Source: Gammaproteobacteria bacterium
GTDB taxonomy: Bacteria; Pseudomonadota; Gammaproteobacteria; Burkholderiales; Gallionellaceae
Direction: 5' to 3'
NCBI GenBank assembly: GCA_018820925.1
Contig: JAHJNJ010000017.1
Location: 72,064-136,063 of the forward strand
Length of the DNA: 64,000 nt
The position numbers and the translations under genes were made by a program. The notes under the pieces were generated by a model. It was given only the letters and a program-made list of their open reading frames with translations. It did not search any database and had not been told where the DNA came from. Shown here in pieces: positions 50,674 to 62,035 of this stretch (position 1 is its first letter; each line of letters opens with the position of its first letter).

Positions 50674-52976
50674 GCGCGCTCCACGGTGATCGTTCCAAAC
50701 ATCGCGCCCAAGGCGGCGGTCGCGGCATGGCCTGCCGCCACGCGCACCACGCCCCCGGGCAATTTATCGTCTGCCGCTGCAAATAACCGCACGCTGCCCT
50801 GCCCCTGGCTGACCTTGACTGCAGCTCCGGCCTGCACGCCCAGTTTCTTCAGCTCGTCACTGTGCAGCCATGCCTGCGGTATTGCTGCATCGGTGGTGGC
50901 CTGCAACGGTGCGGAACGGCGCACCACGGCATCGGTCGCGTAGATCGGCACATCGCTCACACGCTGCAGGCCTTTCGTGGCCGCAACCGCTTTGGCCTCC
51001 ACGCCGCCGATGGCATTGTTCAACCGGGCGGTAACATCCACGCCTTTCAGCGCTTCGTCACGTACTGCTTCCGAGGTGTCCTGGTCGAAGCCTTCCACCT
51101 TGAGCAGGTTGCCCAGCACGCGCAACACCTTCCACGCCGGACGTGCTTCGCCCAAGGGTTTGACGGCGCCCTTGAAGCTTTGTACGCGGCCTTCGCTGCT
51201 GACAAATGTGCCCGAGGTTTCGGTAAACGGCGCGATGGGCAGCAACACGTCGGCATATTCCGTTGCATGGTGTTTGTAGGCGGACATCGCGATCACCAGA
51301 TCGGCTGCCTGCAACGCGGCCATGGCCTGTTGTGGATTGGCACAATCCAACTCGGCCTCGACATTCAGCAGCACATAGGCTTTGCGTGGAGACGACAGCA
51401 TGGCCGAGGCATTCAATCCCTTCGCACCCGGCGTGGCCTGTGCCAGATAGCCGCCGACGCTGTTGGCCGCTTCGCCGAGGAAACCGAACTTGCCGTTGCT
51501 CAGCGCCGCAATCTGCTGTACCAGTGCCTGCAGTTGAGCGGCTTGCGGATGTTGTTGCGCAAAATTGCCGAGCAGCACTGCGACACTCTTGCCGCTGGCC
51601 AGGCTCTTCGCAATGGCTGCTGCTTCGCCGCTTGCGCTCTGGCCCTGTTTTTCCGCGGTCAGCGCTTTGGATATTTGCATCAACGTTTCCACCAGCGCAT
51701 CCGGCGCAACGATGGCCTTGCCCGCCACCTTCATCAGCAAGTCGTCATCCACGGAATGAACGATATTGGCTTGCGCGCCCTTCTTCACCGCCTTGCGTAT
51801 GCGTGCCGCCAACAATGGATGATCCTTGCGCAGGAAGCTGCCGACGATGAGGAAACGGTCCGCCTTGCCGATGTCGGCAATGGACATGCCCAGCCAAGGC
51901 GCGCCTTGCTGTTTCGTGTCGGCGCTGAAGTCGGATTGACGCAGCCGGAAATCCACGTTCTGGCTGCCGATGCCGCGCATGAGTTTTTGCAGCAGGTAGA
52001 GTTCTTCCAGCGTGGAGTTGGCCGTCGCCAGCGCGCCGATCTGTTCGGCGCCCGCGCCGTTGGCGATGTGACGCAAACCGTTGGCAGCAAATTCCAGCGC
52101 GGCTTGCCATTCCACTTCCTGCCACGTACCGTCCTTCTTGATCATCGGGCTGGTCAGGCGCTCGGAAGTATTCAATCCTTCATATGCAAAGCGATCCTTG
52201 TCGGACAGCCAGCATTCGTTGATATCCTCGTTCTCGATGGGCAACACGCGCAATACGCGGTTGTTCTTGGTCTGCACCGCAAGACCGGAACCCAGGCTGT
52301 CGTGCGCACTCACCGAACGGCGGCGCGATAATTCCCAGGAACGCGCCTTGTAGCGGAACGGCTTGCTGGTCAGCGCGCCGACCGGGCACAGGTCGATCAT
52401 GTTGCCGGAAAGTTCGGAGTTCACCGTGCCGGAAACGAAAGACATGATCTCGGCGTGCTCACCGCGGAAGGCTTGGCCCAGTTCCATCTGCCCGGCAATC
52501 TCCTGGGCGAAACGCACACAACGCGTGCAGTTGATGCAGCGGCTCATTTCTTCCGCCGCCACCAGCGGTCCCAGATCCTTGCCCAGCACCGTGCGTTTTT
52601 CTTCGTGGTAGCGCGAATGTCCGCCGCCGTAGCCGACCGACAGGTCCTGCAGCATGCACTCTCCGCCCTGATCGCAGATCGGGCAGTCCAGCGGGTGGTT
52701 CACCAGCAGGAATTCCATCACGCCTTTTTGCGCTGTCACGGCCTGCTCGGAATGCGTGAACACTTTCATACCTTCGGCGACCGGCGTGGCGCAGGCGGGC
52801 AGGGGTTTGGGCGCCTTCTCCACCTGCACCAGACACATGCGGCAGTTGGCGGCGATGGAGAGTTTCTTGTGGTAGCAGAAATGCGGGATGGTAATCCCGG
52901 CCTGATGCGCGGCCTCAATGATGGTCGCGCCGTTTTCGGTCTGTATCTGCTTACCGTCGATTTCGATGTTGATCAT
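50670..52976 (-). CDS. nuoG: NADH-quinone oxidoreductase subunit G
   Basis: This 768-residue peripheral subunit has an N-terminal 2Fe-2S ferredoxin ([20 protein letters not shown]), the His-Cys3 cluster [18 protein letters not shown], and a further 4Fe-4S set at [12 protein letters not shown] long molybdopterin-type domain without cofactor, typical of NuoG, follows. The C-terminal third is poorly conserved and Ala-rich. It follows nuoF by 22 bases. Confidence 0.96.
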   Translation of the reverse strand: MINIEIDGKQIQTENGATIIEAAHQAGITIPHFCYHKKLSIAANCRMCLVQVEKAPKPLPACATPVAEGMKVFTHSEQAVTAQKGVMEFLLVNHPLDCPICDQGGECMLQDLSVGYGGGHSRYHEEKRTVLGKDLGPLVAAEEMSRCINCTRCVRFAQEIAGQMELGQAFRGEHAEIMSFVSGTVNSELSGNMIDLCPVGALTSKPFRYKARSWELSRRRSVSAHDSLGSGLAVQTKNNRVLRVLPIENEDINECWLSDKDRFAYEGLNTSERLTSPMIKKDGTWQEVEWQAALEFAANGLRHIANGAGAEQIGALATANSTLEELYLLQKLMRGIGSQNVDFRLRQSDFSADTKQQGAPWLGMSIADIGKADRFLIVGSFLRKDHPLLAARIRKAVKKGAQANIVHSVDDDLLMKVAGKAIVAPDALVETLMQISKALTAEKQGQSASGEAAAIAKSLASGKSVAVLLGNFAQQHPQAAQLQALVQQIAALSNGKFGFLGEAANSVGGYLAQATPGAKGLNASAMLSSPRKAYVLLNVEAELDCANPQQAMAALQAADLVIAMSAYKHHATEYADVLLPIAPFTETSGTFVSSEGRVQSFKGAVKPLGEARPAWKVLRVLGNLLKVEGFDQDTSEAVRDEALKGVDVTARLNNAIGGVEAKAVAATKGLQRVSDVPIYATDAVVRRSAPLQATTDAAIPQAWLHSDELKKLGVQAGAAVKVSQGQGSVRLFAAADDKLPGGVVRVAAGHAATAALGAMFGTITVERA

Positions 52977-52998
52977 TGCTCACCTGTTCCGTTCAGCC

Positions 52999-54264
52999 TC
53001 ACACCAGGCAACGTTTGTGCTCGATGTGATATTCGAATTCCTTGCGGTAGTGCTTGAGCATGCCCTGTACCGGCCATGCCGCCGCATCGCCCAGCGCGCA
53101 AATGGTGCGGCCGGCAATGTTGTTGCACAGGTCGAGCAGCAAATCCAGGTCTTCCGGTTTGCCTTCGCCGTGTTCAATGCGGTGGATGATGCGGTACAGC
53201 CAGCCTGTGCCCTCGCGGCAGGGCGTGCATTGGCCGCAGGATTCTTCAAAATAAAAATAGGACAGGCGTTCCAGCGCCTTCACCATGCAGGTGGTGTCAT
53301 CCATCACGATGATGGCACCGGAGCCCAGATACGATCCGGCTTTTTGCAGCGAGTCGAAATCCATGTTGACGTCCATCATGATCTCGGCCGGCAGCACCGG
53401 CATGGAAGATCCACCGGGAATCACCGCCTTCAGCTTGTGGCCGTTGCGCACGCCGCCCGCCATTTCCAGCAGGGTCCTGAACGGCGTACCCAAAGGCACT
53501 TCGAAGTTGCCGGGCTTGTTCACATGGCCGGAGATGGAGAACAGTTTCACGCCGCCGCTGTTGGGCACGCCCAGGTCGGCGAATTTTTTGCCGCCCTCGC
53601 GGATGATGTAGGGGATGCTGGCGAAGGTCTCGGTATTGTTGATGGTGGTCGGTTTGCCATACAGGCCGAAACTGGCAGGGAACGGCGGTTTGTAGCGCGG
53701 CTGGCCTTTCTTGCCCTCGATGGATTCGAGCAATGCAGTCTCTTCCCCGCACACGTAGGCACCGTAACCCATGTGGTTGTGCAGATCGAACTCGAAATCG
53801 AAACCCATGATGTTCTTGCCCAGATAACCCGCCTTGCGCGCCTCTTCGCAGGCCGCTTCCATGCGCTCGTAGGCTTCGAATATCTCGCCGTGCAGGTAGT
53901 TGTAGCCGGTCTTCACGCCCATGCAGTAGGCGCCGATGGCCATGCCCTCGATCAGTTGATGCGGGTTGTAGCGCAGGATGTCGCGGTCCTTGCAGGTGCC
54001 CGGCTCGCCCTCGTCCGAGTTGCACACCAGGTATTTATCGCCATCGAAATTGCGCGGCATGAAGCTCCACTTCAGGCCGGTGGGGAAGCCCGCCCCGCCG
54101 CGGCCGCGCAGACCGGAAGCCTTCACTTCGGCAATGATGGCGTCGGGCGTCATCTTCTCACTCAGCACCTTGCGCAGTGCCTGATAGCCGCCGACCTTGA
54201 GATAATTTTCCAGCGTCCACGGCTGGTCGAAATGCATCGTGGTGAGAATGATGGGTGCGCTCAT
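52999..54264 (-). CDS. nuoF: NADH-quinone oxidoreductase subunit F (NADH/FMN site)
   Basis: This 421-residue flavoprotein takes electrons from NADH. FMN/NADH motifs are [19 protein letters not shown] and [20 protein letters not shown], and cluster N3 is bound by [13 protein letters not shown] and a later Cys. Its ATG overlaps the nuoE stop. Confidence 0.97.
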   Translation of the reverse strand: MSAPIILTTMHFDQPWTLENYLKVGGYQALRKVLSEKMTPDAIIAEVKASGLRGRGGAGFPTGLKWSFMPRNFDGDKYLVCNSDEGEPGTCKDRDILRYNPHQLIEGMAIGAYCMGVKTGYNYLHGEIFEAYERMEAACEEARKAGYLGKNIMGFDFEFDLHNHMGYGAYVCGEETALLESIEGKKGQPRYKPPFPASFGLYGKPTTINNTETFASIPYIIREGGKKFADLGVPNSGGVKLFSISGHVNKPGNFEVPLGTPFRTLLEMAGGVRNGHKLKAVIPGGSSMPVLPAEIMMDVNMDFDSLQKAGSYLGSGAIIVMDDTTCMVKALERLSYFYFEESCGQCTPCREGTGWLYRIIHRIEHGEGKPEDLDLLLDLCNNIAGRTICALGDAAAWPVQGMLKHYRKEFEYHIEHKRCLV

Positions 54265-54740
54265 TTCTTATCCAGTTCCGCCAGAATCTGGTCGATTTTC
54301 TCGTCGGTCAGACGACCGCACATTTGTTTGTTGTTGACGGTGAGCAGCGGCGCATCGATGCACGCCCCCATGCACTCGCCCTCGCGCAGGCCGTACTTGC
54401 CGTCCGCCGTGACTTCGCCGAGTCCGATACCGAGGCGCTTGTGGAGATGCGCCAGCGTGTCGCCGGAACCGCACAACTGGCACGACAGGTTGGTGCACAC
54501 GGTCAGCGTGTATTTGCCCATCGGTTTGAGGTTGTACATGTGGTAGAAGGTCGCCACCTCGTACACCGCCATCTGCTGCATGCCCAGATAGGCGGCGACA
54601 TCGGCCATATCCTCCGGAGCGATCCAGCCCTTCTCGTCCTGCACGAAGCGCAACGCCGCCATCACGGCAGACTGGCGCTGATCGGCTGGGTATTTTTTCA
54701 GCTCTTTGTCGATGAGCGTGGTGATCTGTTGGGATAACAT
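54261..54740 (-). CDS. nuoE: NADH-quinone oxidoreductase subunit E
   Basis: This 159-residue thioredoxin-like protein carries 2Fe-2S cluster N1a: [10 protein letters not shown] and [11 protein letters not shown]. It docks on NuoF. It overlaps nuoD by one base and nuoF by four. Confidence 0.97.
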   Translation of the reverse strand: MLSQQITTLIDKELKKYPADQRQSAVMAALRFVQDEKGWIAPEDMADVAAYLGMQQMAVYEVATFYHMYNLKPMGKYTLTVCTNLSCQLCGSGDTLAHLHKRLGIGLGEVTADGKYGLREGECMGACIDAPLLTVNNKQMCGRLTDEKIDQILAELDKK

Positions 54741-55993
54741 CAGCGGTCAATCTCCCCGAAAACAATGTCCTGTGTGCCGATGATCGCGACCACGTCGGCG
54801 ATCATGTGCCCCTTCGCCATTTCTTCCAGACTGGCCAGATGGGGGAAGCCCGGGGCGCGTATCTTCATGCGGTATGGCTTGTTCGCGCCGTCCGACACCA
54901 GGTAGATGCCGAACTCGCCCTTGGCATGTTCGACGGCGGAATACACTTCGCCGGCGGGCACATGGAATCCTTCGGTAAACAGCTTGAAGTGGTGGATCAG
55001 CTCTTCCATGTTCTGTTTCATGGATTCGCGCTTGGGCGGCCCAAACTTCAGGTCGTCCGTCATCACCGGCCCGGGATTCTGGCGCAACCAGGCGATGCAT
55101 TGTTTGATGATGCGGTTGGATTGGCGCATTTCTTCCACGCGCACCAGATAACGGTCGTAACAGTCGCCCTCGACACCCACCGGGATGTCGAAGTCCAGTT
55201 TGTCATAGACTTCGTACGGCTGTTTCTTGCGCAGATCCCACACCACCCCCGAACCGCGCAGCATCGGGCCGGTAAAGCCCAGTGCCATTGCACGTTCCGG
55301 CGAAACGACGCCGATACCGACGGTGCGCTGTTTCCAGATGCGGTTATTGGTCAGCAATGTCTCGTATTCGTCCACATGCCTGGGGAAACGATTCGCGAAA
55401 TCGTCCAGGAAATCCAGCAGGGAACCCTGGCGGTTTTCGTTCAGTTTTTTCACGGCGGCCGCATTGTGGATCTTGCTCGCTTCGTATTGCGGCATCGAAT
55501 CCGGCAAATCGCGGTACACGCCGCCCGGGCGATAGTAGGCGGCATGCATGCGCGCGCCGGAAACTGCCTCGTAGGCATCCATCAAATCTTCGCGCTCGCG
55601 GAAGGTGTAGAACATCAGCGACATCGCGCCCAGGTCGAGCGCGTGGGCGCCCAGCCACAGCAGGTGGTTCAGGATGCGCGTGATTTCGTCGTACATGACG
55701 CGGATATACTGGGCACGGACCGGCACCTCGATGCCCGCCAGCTTCTCGATCGCCATCACGTACGCGTGCTCGTTCATCATCATGGACACGTAGTCCAGAC
55801 GATCCATATACGGAACCGTCTGCAAAAAAGTCTTGTGTTCGGCCAGTTTTTCGGTTGCGCGATGCAGCAGGCCGATGTGCGGGTCGGCACGCTCGATCAC
55901 TTCGCCATCCAGCTCCAGCACAAGGCGCAGCACGCCGTGCGCAGCGGGGTGCTGCGGACCAAAATTCATGGTGTAATTCTTGATTTCCGCCAT
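54740..55993 (-). CDS. nuoD: NADH-quinone oxidoreductase subunit D
   Basis: This 417-residue subunit is of hydrogenase-large-subunit origin and holds the quinone His and Tyr: [20 protein letters not shown] near the N-terminus. It is separate from nuoC, as usual outside the enterics. It lies 21 bases after nuoC. Confidence 0.97.
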   Translation of the reverse strand: MAEIKNYTMNFGPQHPAAHGVLRLVLELDGEVIERADPHIGLLHRATEKLAEHKTFLQTVPYMDRLDYVSMMMNEHAYVMAIEKLAGIEVPVRAQYIRVMYDEITRILNHLLWLGAHALDLGAMSLMFYTFREREDLMDAYEAVSGARMHAAYYRPGGVYRDLPDSMPQYEASKIHNAAAVKKLNENRQGSLLDFLDDFANRFPRHVDEYETLLTNNRIWKQRTVGIGVVSPERAMALGFTGPMLRGSGVVWDLRKKQPYEVYDKLDFDIPVGVEGDCYDRYLVRVEEMRQSNRIIKQCIAWLRQNPGPVMTDDLKFGPPKRESMKQNMEELIHHFKLFTEGFHVPAGEVYSAVEHAKGEFGIYLVSDGANKPYRMKIRAPGFPHLASLEEMAKGHMIADVVAIIGTQDIVFGEIDR

Positions 55994-56014
55994 AACGTTG
56001 CCTTCTTGATTCGG

Positions 56015-56644
56015 TCAGGAACGACCGTAGTTTTCTTCGCGCATCGTGCGCGGCGTGATCTCACGCGGTTCCACGGTTACCGGCTCGTACACCACGCGCT
56101 TCTGCGCGGCGTCGTAACGCATCTCGACAGTACCGGACAACGGGAAGTCCTTGCGGAACGGATTGCCGACAAAACCATAGTCGGTGAGGATGCGGCGCAG
56201 ATCGGGGTGACCGACAAATATGATGCCGTACAGATCGAAGGCCTCGCGCTCGAACCAGTTGGCCGAAGGCCATATTTCGTTCACGGAGTTCAATACCGGC
56301 ATGGCGTCGTCTTCGGCAAACACGCGCACGCGGAGGCGAACATTGTGTGTCACCGAAAGCAGGTGATAGACGGCCGCAAACCGGCGCCCTTCGCGCGGCA
56401 CGTCGGGCAGATACCGGCCCTCTTCGCACAACTCGCTTCCATAAGCCGAATAGTCGATGCCGCACACATCGATCAGCTCCTCAAAGCGCAAGTCGGCATC
56501 GTCGCGCAGACGGGTAAATACGCCGAGCATGTCGCTCGCTTTCACCACCAGCGTAAGTTCGCCCAAACGTTCTTCCAGACTGACTACTTTGTCCGAGAAT
56601 GCTTCGTTCAAATTGGAGGAGAGTATGTTCAGGTCGGTAGCCAT
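56015..56644 (-). CDS. nuoC: NADH-quinone oxidoreductase subunit C
   Basis: This 209-residue connecting subunit has the family block [31 protein letters not shown] and the RKDFPLSG motif. It is slightly longer than the short NuoC forms. It follows nuoB by six bases. Confidence 0.96.
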   Translation of the reverse strand: MATDLNILSSNLNEAFSDKVVSLEERLGELTLVVKASDMLGVFTRLRDDADLRFEELIDVCGIDYSAYGSELCEEGRYLPDVPREGRRFAAVYHLLSVTHNVRLRVRVFAEDDAMPVLNSVNEIWPSANWFEREAFDLYGIIFVGHPDLRRILTDYGFVGNPFRKDFPLSGTVEMRYDAAQKRVVYEPVTVEPREITPRTMREENYGRS

Positions 56645-56650
56645 ATCATC

Positions 56651-57130
56651 CTAGCGCGCAATCGTATTGGTTCGTTTGATTTTGTTCTGCAACTGAATAA
56701 GTCCGTAGAGCAACGCCTCGGCAGTCGGCGGGCAGCCGGGAACATAAATGTCCACCGGCACGATACGGTCGCAGCCGCGTACAACAGAATAGGAATAATG
56801 GTAGTAGCCGCCGCCGTTCGCGCAGGAACCCATGGAAATCACAAAACGCGGCTCGGCCATCTGGTCGTAGACCTTGCGCAAAGCCGGGGCCATCTTGTTG
56901 CACAACGTCCCGGCAACAATCATCAAGTCCGATTGTCTTGGACTGGGACGAAACACCTCGGCGCCAAAACGCGACAGGTCATAACGCGGCGCCACCGCAT
57001 GCATCATTTCCACCGCACAGCAGGCCAGACCGAAAGTCATCGGCCACAGCGAACCGGTACGCACATAATTGATCGCCAGATCGGCGCTCGTGGTAACGAA
57101 ACCCTTATTAAGTATGCCTTCTATTCCCAT
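56651..57130 (-). CDS. nuoB: NADH-quinone oxidoreductase subunit B (cluster N2)
   Basis: This 159-residue protein ligates terminal cluster N2 with tandem Cys in [11 protein letters not shown] plus [10 protein letters not shown] and [14 protein letters not shown] 57130 ([10 protein letters not shown]) is chosen; the longer frame runs through nuoA. Its first ten bases overlap the nuoA 3' end. Confidence 0.97.
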   Translation of the reverse strand: MGIEGILNKGFVTTSADLAINYVRTGSLWPMTFGLACCAVEMMHAVAPRYDLSRFGAEVFRPSPRQSDLMIVAGTLCNKMAPALRKVYDQMAEPRFVISMGSCANGGGYYHYSYSVVRGCDRIVPVDIYVPGCPPTAEALLYGLIQLQNKIKRTNTIAR

Positions 57131-57477
57131 TCCAGGGCTCCTTTCATCCACTCGTAGACAAAGCCCACCACAAGAATGAGCAGGAAGATCATCATGGAAA
57201 CAAAACCGAAGGTGCCGATCTCCTTGAGCACGATTGCCCAGGGAAAGAGGAAAGCGATCTCGAGGTCGAACAGGATAAACAGGATGGCCACGAGATAGAA
57301 ACGCACGTCGAATTTCATGCGCGCATCTTCGAACGCCTCGAAGCCGCACTCGTAGGGAGAGAGTTTTTTATCGTCAGGGCGATTGGGGCCAAGCAGCTTG
57401 CCCAATGCCAACGGCAACACGCCGATCGCGGCCGCGATGGCGATAAATATCAGTACTGGAAAATAATTTTCCAACAT
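57121..57477 (-). CDS. nuoA: NADH-quinone oxidoreductase subunit A
   Basis: This 118-residue, three-helix subunit has the conserved loop [22 protein letters not shown], whose Cys switches accessibility in the active/deactive transition. It is the first structural gene of the operon. A strong GGAGG-rich leader and a hairpin at 57501-57520 lie upstream, and tRNA-Leu lies beyond. Confidence 0.97.
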   Translation of the reverse strand: MLENYFPVLIFIAIAAAIGVLPLALGKLLGPNRPDDKKLSPYECGFEAFEDARMKFDVRFYLVAILFILFDLEIAFLFPWAIVLKEIGTFGFVSMMIFLLILVVGFVYEWMKGALEWE

Positions 57478-57500
57478 TTTGGAGCCCCCCTCCTCTGTAA

Positions 57501-57520
57501 ACTCCCCAACCCCGGGGAGT
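57501..57520 (-). promoter_or_regulatory. Hairpin in the leader between tRNA-Leu and nuoA
   Basis: ACTCCCC and GGGGAGT form a seven-base stem with a six-base loop, 24 bases before nuoA. Without a T-tract it may help tRNA 3' processing or modulate nuoA translation. No clear promoter is seen in 57478-57580. Confidence 0.35.
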
Positions 57521-57580
57521 GCAGAATGCTACTCTAAGATGATTTTGACCTTCGGCTCGTAGCCTCCGGTTCATTCGATT

Positions 57581-57667
57581 TGGTGCGGGGCATGGGACTC
57601 GAACCCACACGTCCTTTCGGACACAGCCACCTCAAGGCTGCGCGTCTACCAATTCCGCCAACTCCGC
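57581..57667 (-). tRNA. tRNA-Leu (anticodon GAG)
   Basis: This 87-nt tRNA, including the encoded CCA, folds as a class II tRNA. The anticodon stem CAGCC/GGCTG encloses TTGAGGT, giving anticodon GAG. A variable arm (GTCC-GAAA-GGAC) and the T arm (GTGGG-TTCGAGT-CCCAT) follow. D-loop GGCGGAATTGGTAGACGC is typical of leucine tRNAs. The acceptor stem GCGGAGT/GCCCCGC has one A5-C68 mismatch and a T-G pair at 7-66. It is co-oriented with secG and nuoA. Confidence 0.93.
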
Positions 57668-57725
57668 ATATTTCAAATTTATATTTTTGGTACTTCTACT
57701 ACGCTGTACGACACTACTTTTTTAT

Positions 57726-58076
57726 TTATTTTGGTATTTGTTGCGACTTTGAATCGATTGTATCGGTACCCGTTGGTGCGGGCACAGGCTGCGGTTGCAG
57801 CGCTTGCACGTCGACCTTGTCCATTACGCCCTGCTGCTCTTTGCCGGGACGCGAATACAAATAGGTCAACGACAGGCTGGTGATAAAAAATATCGTCGCC
57901 GCCACCGCCGTACTACGACTCAGGAAATTGGCCGAACCGCTGGATCCGAAGAGGCTACCGGCCGAACCGGAACCGAATGCCGCGCCCATATCGGCGCCCT
58001 TGCCGTGCTGGATCAACACCAGGCCGATCAGCACCACTGCCGTAATCACATGTACTACCCATACTATATTTTCCAC
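57726..58076 (-). CDS. secG: Preprotein translocase subunit SecG
   Basis: This 116-residue, two-helix membrane protein has the conserved cytosolic loop [20 protein letters not shown], followed by [18 protein letters not shown]. The C-terminal tail is Pro/Gln-rich and variable. It lies between tpiA (30 bases upstream) and tRNA-Leu, the usual betaproteobacterial arrangement. Confidence 0.95.
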   Translation of the reverse strand: MENIVWVVHVITAVVLIGLVLIQHGKGADMGAAFGSGSAGSLFGSSGSANFLSRSTAVAATIFFITSLSLTYLYSRPGKEQQGVMDKVDVQALQPQPVPAPTGTDTIDSKSQQIPK

Positions 58077-58106
58077 ACACTGCTCCGAAACGAATCTATT
58101 GCTTGA

Positions 58107-58859
58107 TTACTGACCTGCGCGGCAGATCCCCAAAAACTCTTCGGCGACCAATGCCGCACCACCGATTAACCCGCCGTCAATATCCGCCTTGGCGAACAAC
58201 TCCGGCGCATTCGCGGCCTTTACGCTGCCGCCGTACAGTATAACCAATCCTTGCGCGACTTGGGCATCATGCCCGGCCACCCGTTGGCGGATGAAGGCAT
58301 GCACTGCCTGCGCCTGCTCCGCTGTGGCCGTCTTGCCCGTACCAATCGCCCATACCGGCTCATAGGCCACGACCGCTTTGCGCAAAGCCGGCACGCCGGC
58401 CAGCGCAATCACCGCATCCAGTTGTTCCGCGACGATTGTTTCCGTCACACCGCTTTCGCGCTGCTCCAGTGTTTCACCCACACACAGGATGGGGATCAAC
58501 CCCGCCTGTTGCGCTGCGGCAAATTTTTCCGCAACCAGACGGATGCTCTCGCCGTAAATACTGCGCCGCTCCGAATGACCGACGATGACATAGGTACAAC
58601 CGAAATCAGCCAGCATGGAAGCGGATACTTCGCCGGTGAAAGCCCCTTTTTCAAGCTGGTGAACGTCCTGCGCGCCCCACTTCACCGCCGAAGCGGACAA
58701 TTCCTGTTGCAGCTGCGCCAGATATGGAAACGGCGCGCAGACGGCTATATCCACACGGGATAGTTGCGCTGCACCACTCTTCACGGCACCCAGTAATGCG
58801 GCATTCTGGGCCAGCGAGCCATGCATTTTCCAATTTCCAACCACCAGTTTGCGACGCAT
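58107..58859 (-). CDS. tpiA: Triosephosphate isomerase
   Basis: This 250-residue TIM-barrel enzyme interconverts DHAP and glyceraldehyde 3-phosphate. Catalytic residues are visible: Lys in VGNWKMHG, His in IVGHSERR and Glu in AYEPVWAIGTG. The phosphate-binding LYGGSVKAAN follows. ATG 58859 (MRRKLVVGNW) is the normal start; GTG 58871 adds four residues. It diverges from pstS. Confidence 0.96.
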   Translation of the reverse strand: MRRKLVVGNWKMHGSLAQNAALLGAVKSGAAQLSRVDIAVCAPFPYLAQLQQELSASAVKWGAQDVHQLEKGAFTGEVSASMLADFGCTYVIVGHSERRSIYGESIRLVAEKFAAAQQAGLIPILCVGETLEQRESGVTETIVAEQLDAVIALAGVPALRKAVVAYEPVWAIGTGKTATAEQAQAVHAFIRQRVAGHDAQVAQGLVILYGGSVKAANAPELFAKADIDGGLIGGAALVAEEFLGICRAGQ

Positions 58860-58987
58860 CAGTATCTGCACTTCCGACGTTTCCGAAGGCGGCGATACTA
58901 CCCATGAATGCCTAAATGGTCAAACCGGGCACAAATCGGCCCCGGAACGCCCGTCCCTGCTCATCCCGTGACCCGCACCTCCCCCGT

Positions 58988-59020
58988 CTGTGACAATGTG
59001 TAATAATTGTGTAACAAACA
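58988..59020 (+). promoter_or_regulatory. Pho-box-like operator upstream of pstS
   Basis: Three 11-base units, CTGTGACAATG, TGTAATAATTG and TGTAACAAACA, repeat TGTnAYAA at one-helical-turn spacing like PhoB sites (consensus CTGTCATAAAT units). They lie 73 bases before pstS ATG in the 233-bp tpiA-pstS divergent gap. The first unit carries G for C at its centre, so affinity is uncertain. Confidence 0.55.
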
Positions 59021-59092
59021 GGCCTTAAGATGCGTTTCGCTAGCAAACGGCGAGCAAACGAACAATCCTCAATCCTTTGGGAGAAATTTGAA

Positions 59093-60139
59093 ATGAGCAA
59101 ACTGAATCGAATTCTTGGCAGTATCGGTCTGTCCGCAGCATTGCTGTCAGCCGGTGTCGCATTCGCCGCTGATATCACGGGCGCGGGCGCAACCTTCCCC
59201 TATCCTATCTACGCCAAATGGGCCGAAGCCTATAAAGCCAAAACCGATACCGGCATGAACTATCAATCCATCGGTTCCGGCGGCGGCATCAAACAAATCC
59301 AGGCCAAGACCGTGGATTTCGGTGCAACCGATGCCCCCATGACCCCGAATGAATTAGATCTCGCCGGCCTGACCCAATTCCCGGCAGTCATCGGCGGCGT
59401 GGTTCCGGTTGTCAACGTCGAGGGTGTCGCTGCTGGCCAACTGAAGCTGGACGGTGCCGTACTGGCCGACATTTTTCTGGGCAAGATCACCAAGTGGAAC
59501 GACCCGCGCATTGCTGCAGACAACGCCGGTCTCGCCTTGCCTGACAGCGCCATCACCGTTGTTCACCGCGCTGACGGCTCGGGTACGACCTTTATCTTCA
59601 CGACCTATCTTTCTCAAGTCAGCACGGACTGGAAGCGTAGCGTAGGCGGCGACAAAGCCGTATCCTGGCCTGTCGGCACCGGCGGCAAAGGTAACGAAGG
59701 CGTTGCCTCTTATGTACAACGCATCAAGAATTCCATCGGCTACGTGGAATATGCCTACGCCCTGCAAAACAAAATGACCTACGCCCAACTGAAAAACCGC
59801 GACGGTCACTACGTTTCGCCCACCGACACCAGCTTCAAGGCAGCAGCAGCCAATGCCAAATGGGATGCCAACAAGGGTTTCTATGAAATCCTGACCAATG
59901 AGCCGGGCAAGGACAGTTGGCCGATCACCGGCGCAACGTTCATCCTGATCTACAAATCCCAGGAAAAACCGGCGAATGCGGTAGAAGTCATGAAGTTCTT
60001 CGACTGGGCCTTCACCCACGGCGACCAAATGGCTTCCGACCTGGACTATGTACCGTTGCCATCCAACCTGAAGAACATGATCTACAGCGCCTGGAAAGCT
60101 CAAGTGAAAGACACTTCCGGCAAAGCACTCTGGAAGTAA
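59093..60139 (+). CDS. pstS: Phosphate ABC transporter substrate-binding protein
   Basis: This 348-residue periplasmic protein has signal peptide MSKLNRILGSIGLSAALLSA ending AFA-AD. Phosphate-site segments are GAGATFPYPIYAKW, GSGGGIKQI, DFGATDAPMT and the RADGSGTTFIFT loop. It delivers phosphate to PstCAB. GGGAG stands nine bases before ATG 59093. A terminator-like hairpin separates it from pstC, as expected for a protein needed in excess over the permease. Confidence 0.97.
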   Translation: MSKLNRILGSIGLSAALLSAGVAFAADITGAGATFPYPIYAKWAEAYKAKTDTGMNYQSIGSGGGIKQIQAKTVDFGATDAPMTPNELDLAGLTQFPAVIGGVVPVVNVEGVAAGQLKLDGAVLADIFLGKITKWNDPRIAADNAGLALPDSAITVVHRADGSGTTFIFTTYLSQVSTDWKRSVGGDKAVSWPVGTGGKGNEGVASYVQRIKNSIGYVEYAYALQNKMTYAQLKNRDGHYVSPTDTSFKAAAANAKWDANKGFYEILTNEPGKDSWPITGATFILIYKSQEKPANAVEVMKFFDWAFTHGDQMASDLDYVPLPSNLKNMIYSAWKAQVKDTSGKALWK

Positions 60140-60162
60140 GCAACAGGTTCTAAGCTATAATC

Positions 60163-60191
60163 GCGGGGGCCGAGACGCCCCCGCAATTTTT
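60163..60191 (+). terminator. Attenuating terminator between pstS and pstC
   Basis: GCGGGGGC and GCCCCCGC (eight perfect pairs, six-base loop) are followed by AATTTTTATA. This is a strong intrinsic terminator 23 bases after pstS. Partial read-through would set a high PstS to permease ratio. Confidence 0.8.
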
Positions 60192-60213
60192 ATACACACC
60201 ATAAAACCGAACT

Positions 60214-61176
60214 ATGCCGACGTTCCTACGCGAAGCCAGTCTTAAACGACAAACCGTGCTCGACTTGTTGTTCCGCAACCTGACTCGTCTTGCCGCATTC
60301 ATGGTCTTGGCATTACTGGCAGCAATCATAGGCTCGCTGATCGTGGGCAGCCTGCCCGCCATCCGCGAGTTCGGCTTCGGCTTTCTGACCAGTTCCGAGT
60401 GGAATCCGGTCACCGACCAATATGGGGCGCTTATCCCCATTGTCGGCACCCTTATTACATCAGGAATCGCACTGCTGATCGCGATCCCGGTCAGTTTCGG
60501 CATCGCGATTTTCCTGACCGAACTGTCGCCAAACTGGCTGCGCCGTCCCCTGGGCATCGCGGTCGAATTGCTGGCGGGTATTCCGAGCATCATTTACGGC
60601 ATGTGGGGCCTGTTCATCTTCGCCCCGCTGTTTGCCGATCACGTTGAGCCCTGGCTCAACGACCATATTGGACCCTTGCCCGTCCTCGGCCCCTTTTTCT
60701 CCGGCCCGCCGATGGGCATCGGCATGCTCACCGCCGGGATCATTTTGGCGATCATGGTCATCCCCTTCATCGCCTCGGTGATGCGCGACGTATTCGATGT
60801 CGTTCCCGCCATGCTCAAGGAATCGGCCTATGGCTTGGGCGCTACCACGTGGGAAGTAATGTGGAACGTGGTACTGCCCTACACCAAGATCGGCGTGGTC
60901 GGCGGCATCATGCTCGGTCTGGGACGTGCGCTGGGAGAAACCATGGCGGTCACCTTCGTCATCGGCAATGCGCATGAGCTCCACAAATCGCTGCTCATGC
61001 CCGGCAACAGCATCTCCTCGGCCCTCGCCAACGAATTCACCGAGGCAGTCGGCGAGCTCTATACCTCGTCACTCATCGAACTCGGCTTGATCCTGTTCTT
61101 CATTACATTTGTTGTCCTGTCATTAGCCCGCTTCATGCTCTACAAGCTGGCCAAAGGCGAAGGACGGGGAGCCTGA
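60214..61176 (+). CDS. pstC: Phosphate ABC transporter permease PstC
   Basis: This 320-residue inner-membrane permease has six helices, with the ABC-coupling EAA-like loop [20 protein letters not shown] and [18 protein letters not shown]. The stop TGA overlaps the pstA start (TGATG). No strong ribosome site is seen before ATG 60214. Confidence 0.95.
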   Translation: MPTFLREASLKRQTVLDLLFRNLTRLAAFMVLALLAAIIGSLIVGSLPAIREFGFGFLTSSEWNPVTDQYGALIPIVGTLITSGIALLIAIPVSFGIAIFLTELSPNWLRRPLGIAVELLAGIPSIIYGMWGLFIFAPLFADHVEPWLNDHIGPLPVLGPFFSGPPMGIGMLTAGIILAIMVIPFIASVMRDVFDVVPAMLKESAYGLGATTWEVMWNVVLPYTKIGVVGGIMLGLGRALGETMAVTFVIGNAHELHKSLLMPGNSISSALANEFTEAVGELYTSSLIELGLILFFITFVVLSLARFMLYKLAKGEGRGA

Positions 61177-62024
61177 TGATGTTTGATCTTTATGCGCGCC
61201 GCCGCGCCATCAACGTGGTCACTTTGAGTATCTCGGTGTTCACCATGGCATTCGGCCTGTTCTGGCTGGTCTGGATACTGTGGACGCTGCTGGAATACGG
61301 TTTGCCCAACCTCGGCCTGCATGTATTTACCCAGACCACGCCCCCGCCGGGCAGCGACGGCGGCCTGATCAATGCGATCTTCGGCAGCGTGATGATGACG
61401 GCGGTCGGTGTGCTGATCGGCACCCCCATCGGCATCCTCGCCGGCACTTATCTTGCCGAGTTCGGCCAGCGCGGCTGGTTGGCGCCTGTGACCCGTTTTA
61501 TCAATGATGTGCTGTTATCCGCGCCATCCATCGTCATCGGCATGTTTGTGTACGAGGTTTACGTGGCCAAGGTGCAGCATTTTGCAGGATGGGGCGGTGC
61601 ATTCGCGCTCGCCATCATCGTTGTCCCGGTGGTCATCCGCACCACCGAGAACATGTTGCGACTTGTGCCCAACAGCTTGCGCGAAGCCGCCGCCGCCCTG
61701 GGGGCGCCGCAGTGGAAGGTCATCACTTTCGTCACGTTGCGCGGCGCACGCGCCGGCATATTGACCGGCATCTTGCTGGCCATCGCCCGCGTCAGCGGCG
61801 AGACTGCCCCGCTGTTGTTCACCGCACTGAACAACCAGTTCTGGAGCACCAACATGAACCAGCCGATGGCCAACCTGCCGGTTGTCATTTTCCAGTTCGC
61901 GATGAGCCCTTACGATGACTGGCAGGGCCTGGCTTGGGCCGGTGCACTGCTTATCACGCTCAGCGTACTTACCCTGAATATCGTGGCGCGCGTCATATTC
62001 CGCCAGAAAACGAATACACAATGA
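61176..62024 (+). CDS. pstA: Phosphate ABC transporter permease PstA
   Basis: This 282-residue second permease has a coupling loop [21 protein letters not shown] and [21 protein letters not shown]. Start ATG 61176 shares a base with the pstC stop. A second Met follows immediately and could also serve. Confidence 0.95.
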   Translation: MMFDLYARRRAINVVTLSISVFTMAFGLFWLVWILWTLLEYGLPNLGLHVFTQTTPPPGSDGGLINAIFGSVMMTAVGVLIGTPIGILAGTYLAEFGQRGWLAPVTRFINDVLLSAPSIVIGMFVYEVYVAKVQHFAGWGGAFALAIIVVPVVIRTTENMLRLVPNSLREAAAALGAPQWKVITFVTLRGARAGILTGILLAIARVSGETAPLLFTALNNQFWSTNMNQPMANLPVVIFQFAMSPYDDWQGLAWAGALLITLSVLTLNIVARVIFRQKTNTQ

Positions 62025-62035
62025 GGATCCAAGAA

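Noticed and set aside
54806-57157. 783-codon plus-strand frame opposite nuoB-nuoD
   Set aside because: It spans several real genes antisense and has shadow composition.
60156-60161. TATAAT between pstS and pstC as a promoter
   Set aside because: Its start point would fall inside the terminator stem, so a productive pstC transcript is unlikely.
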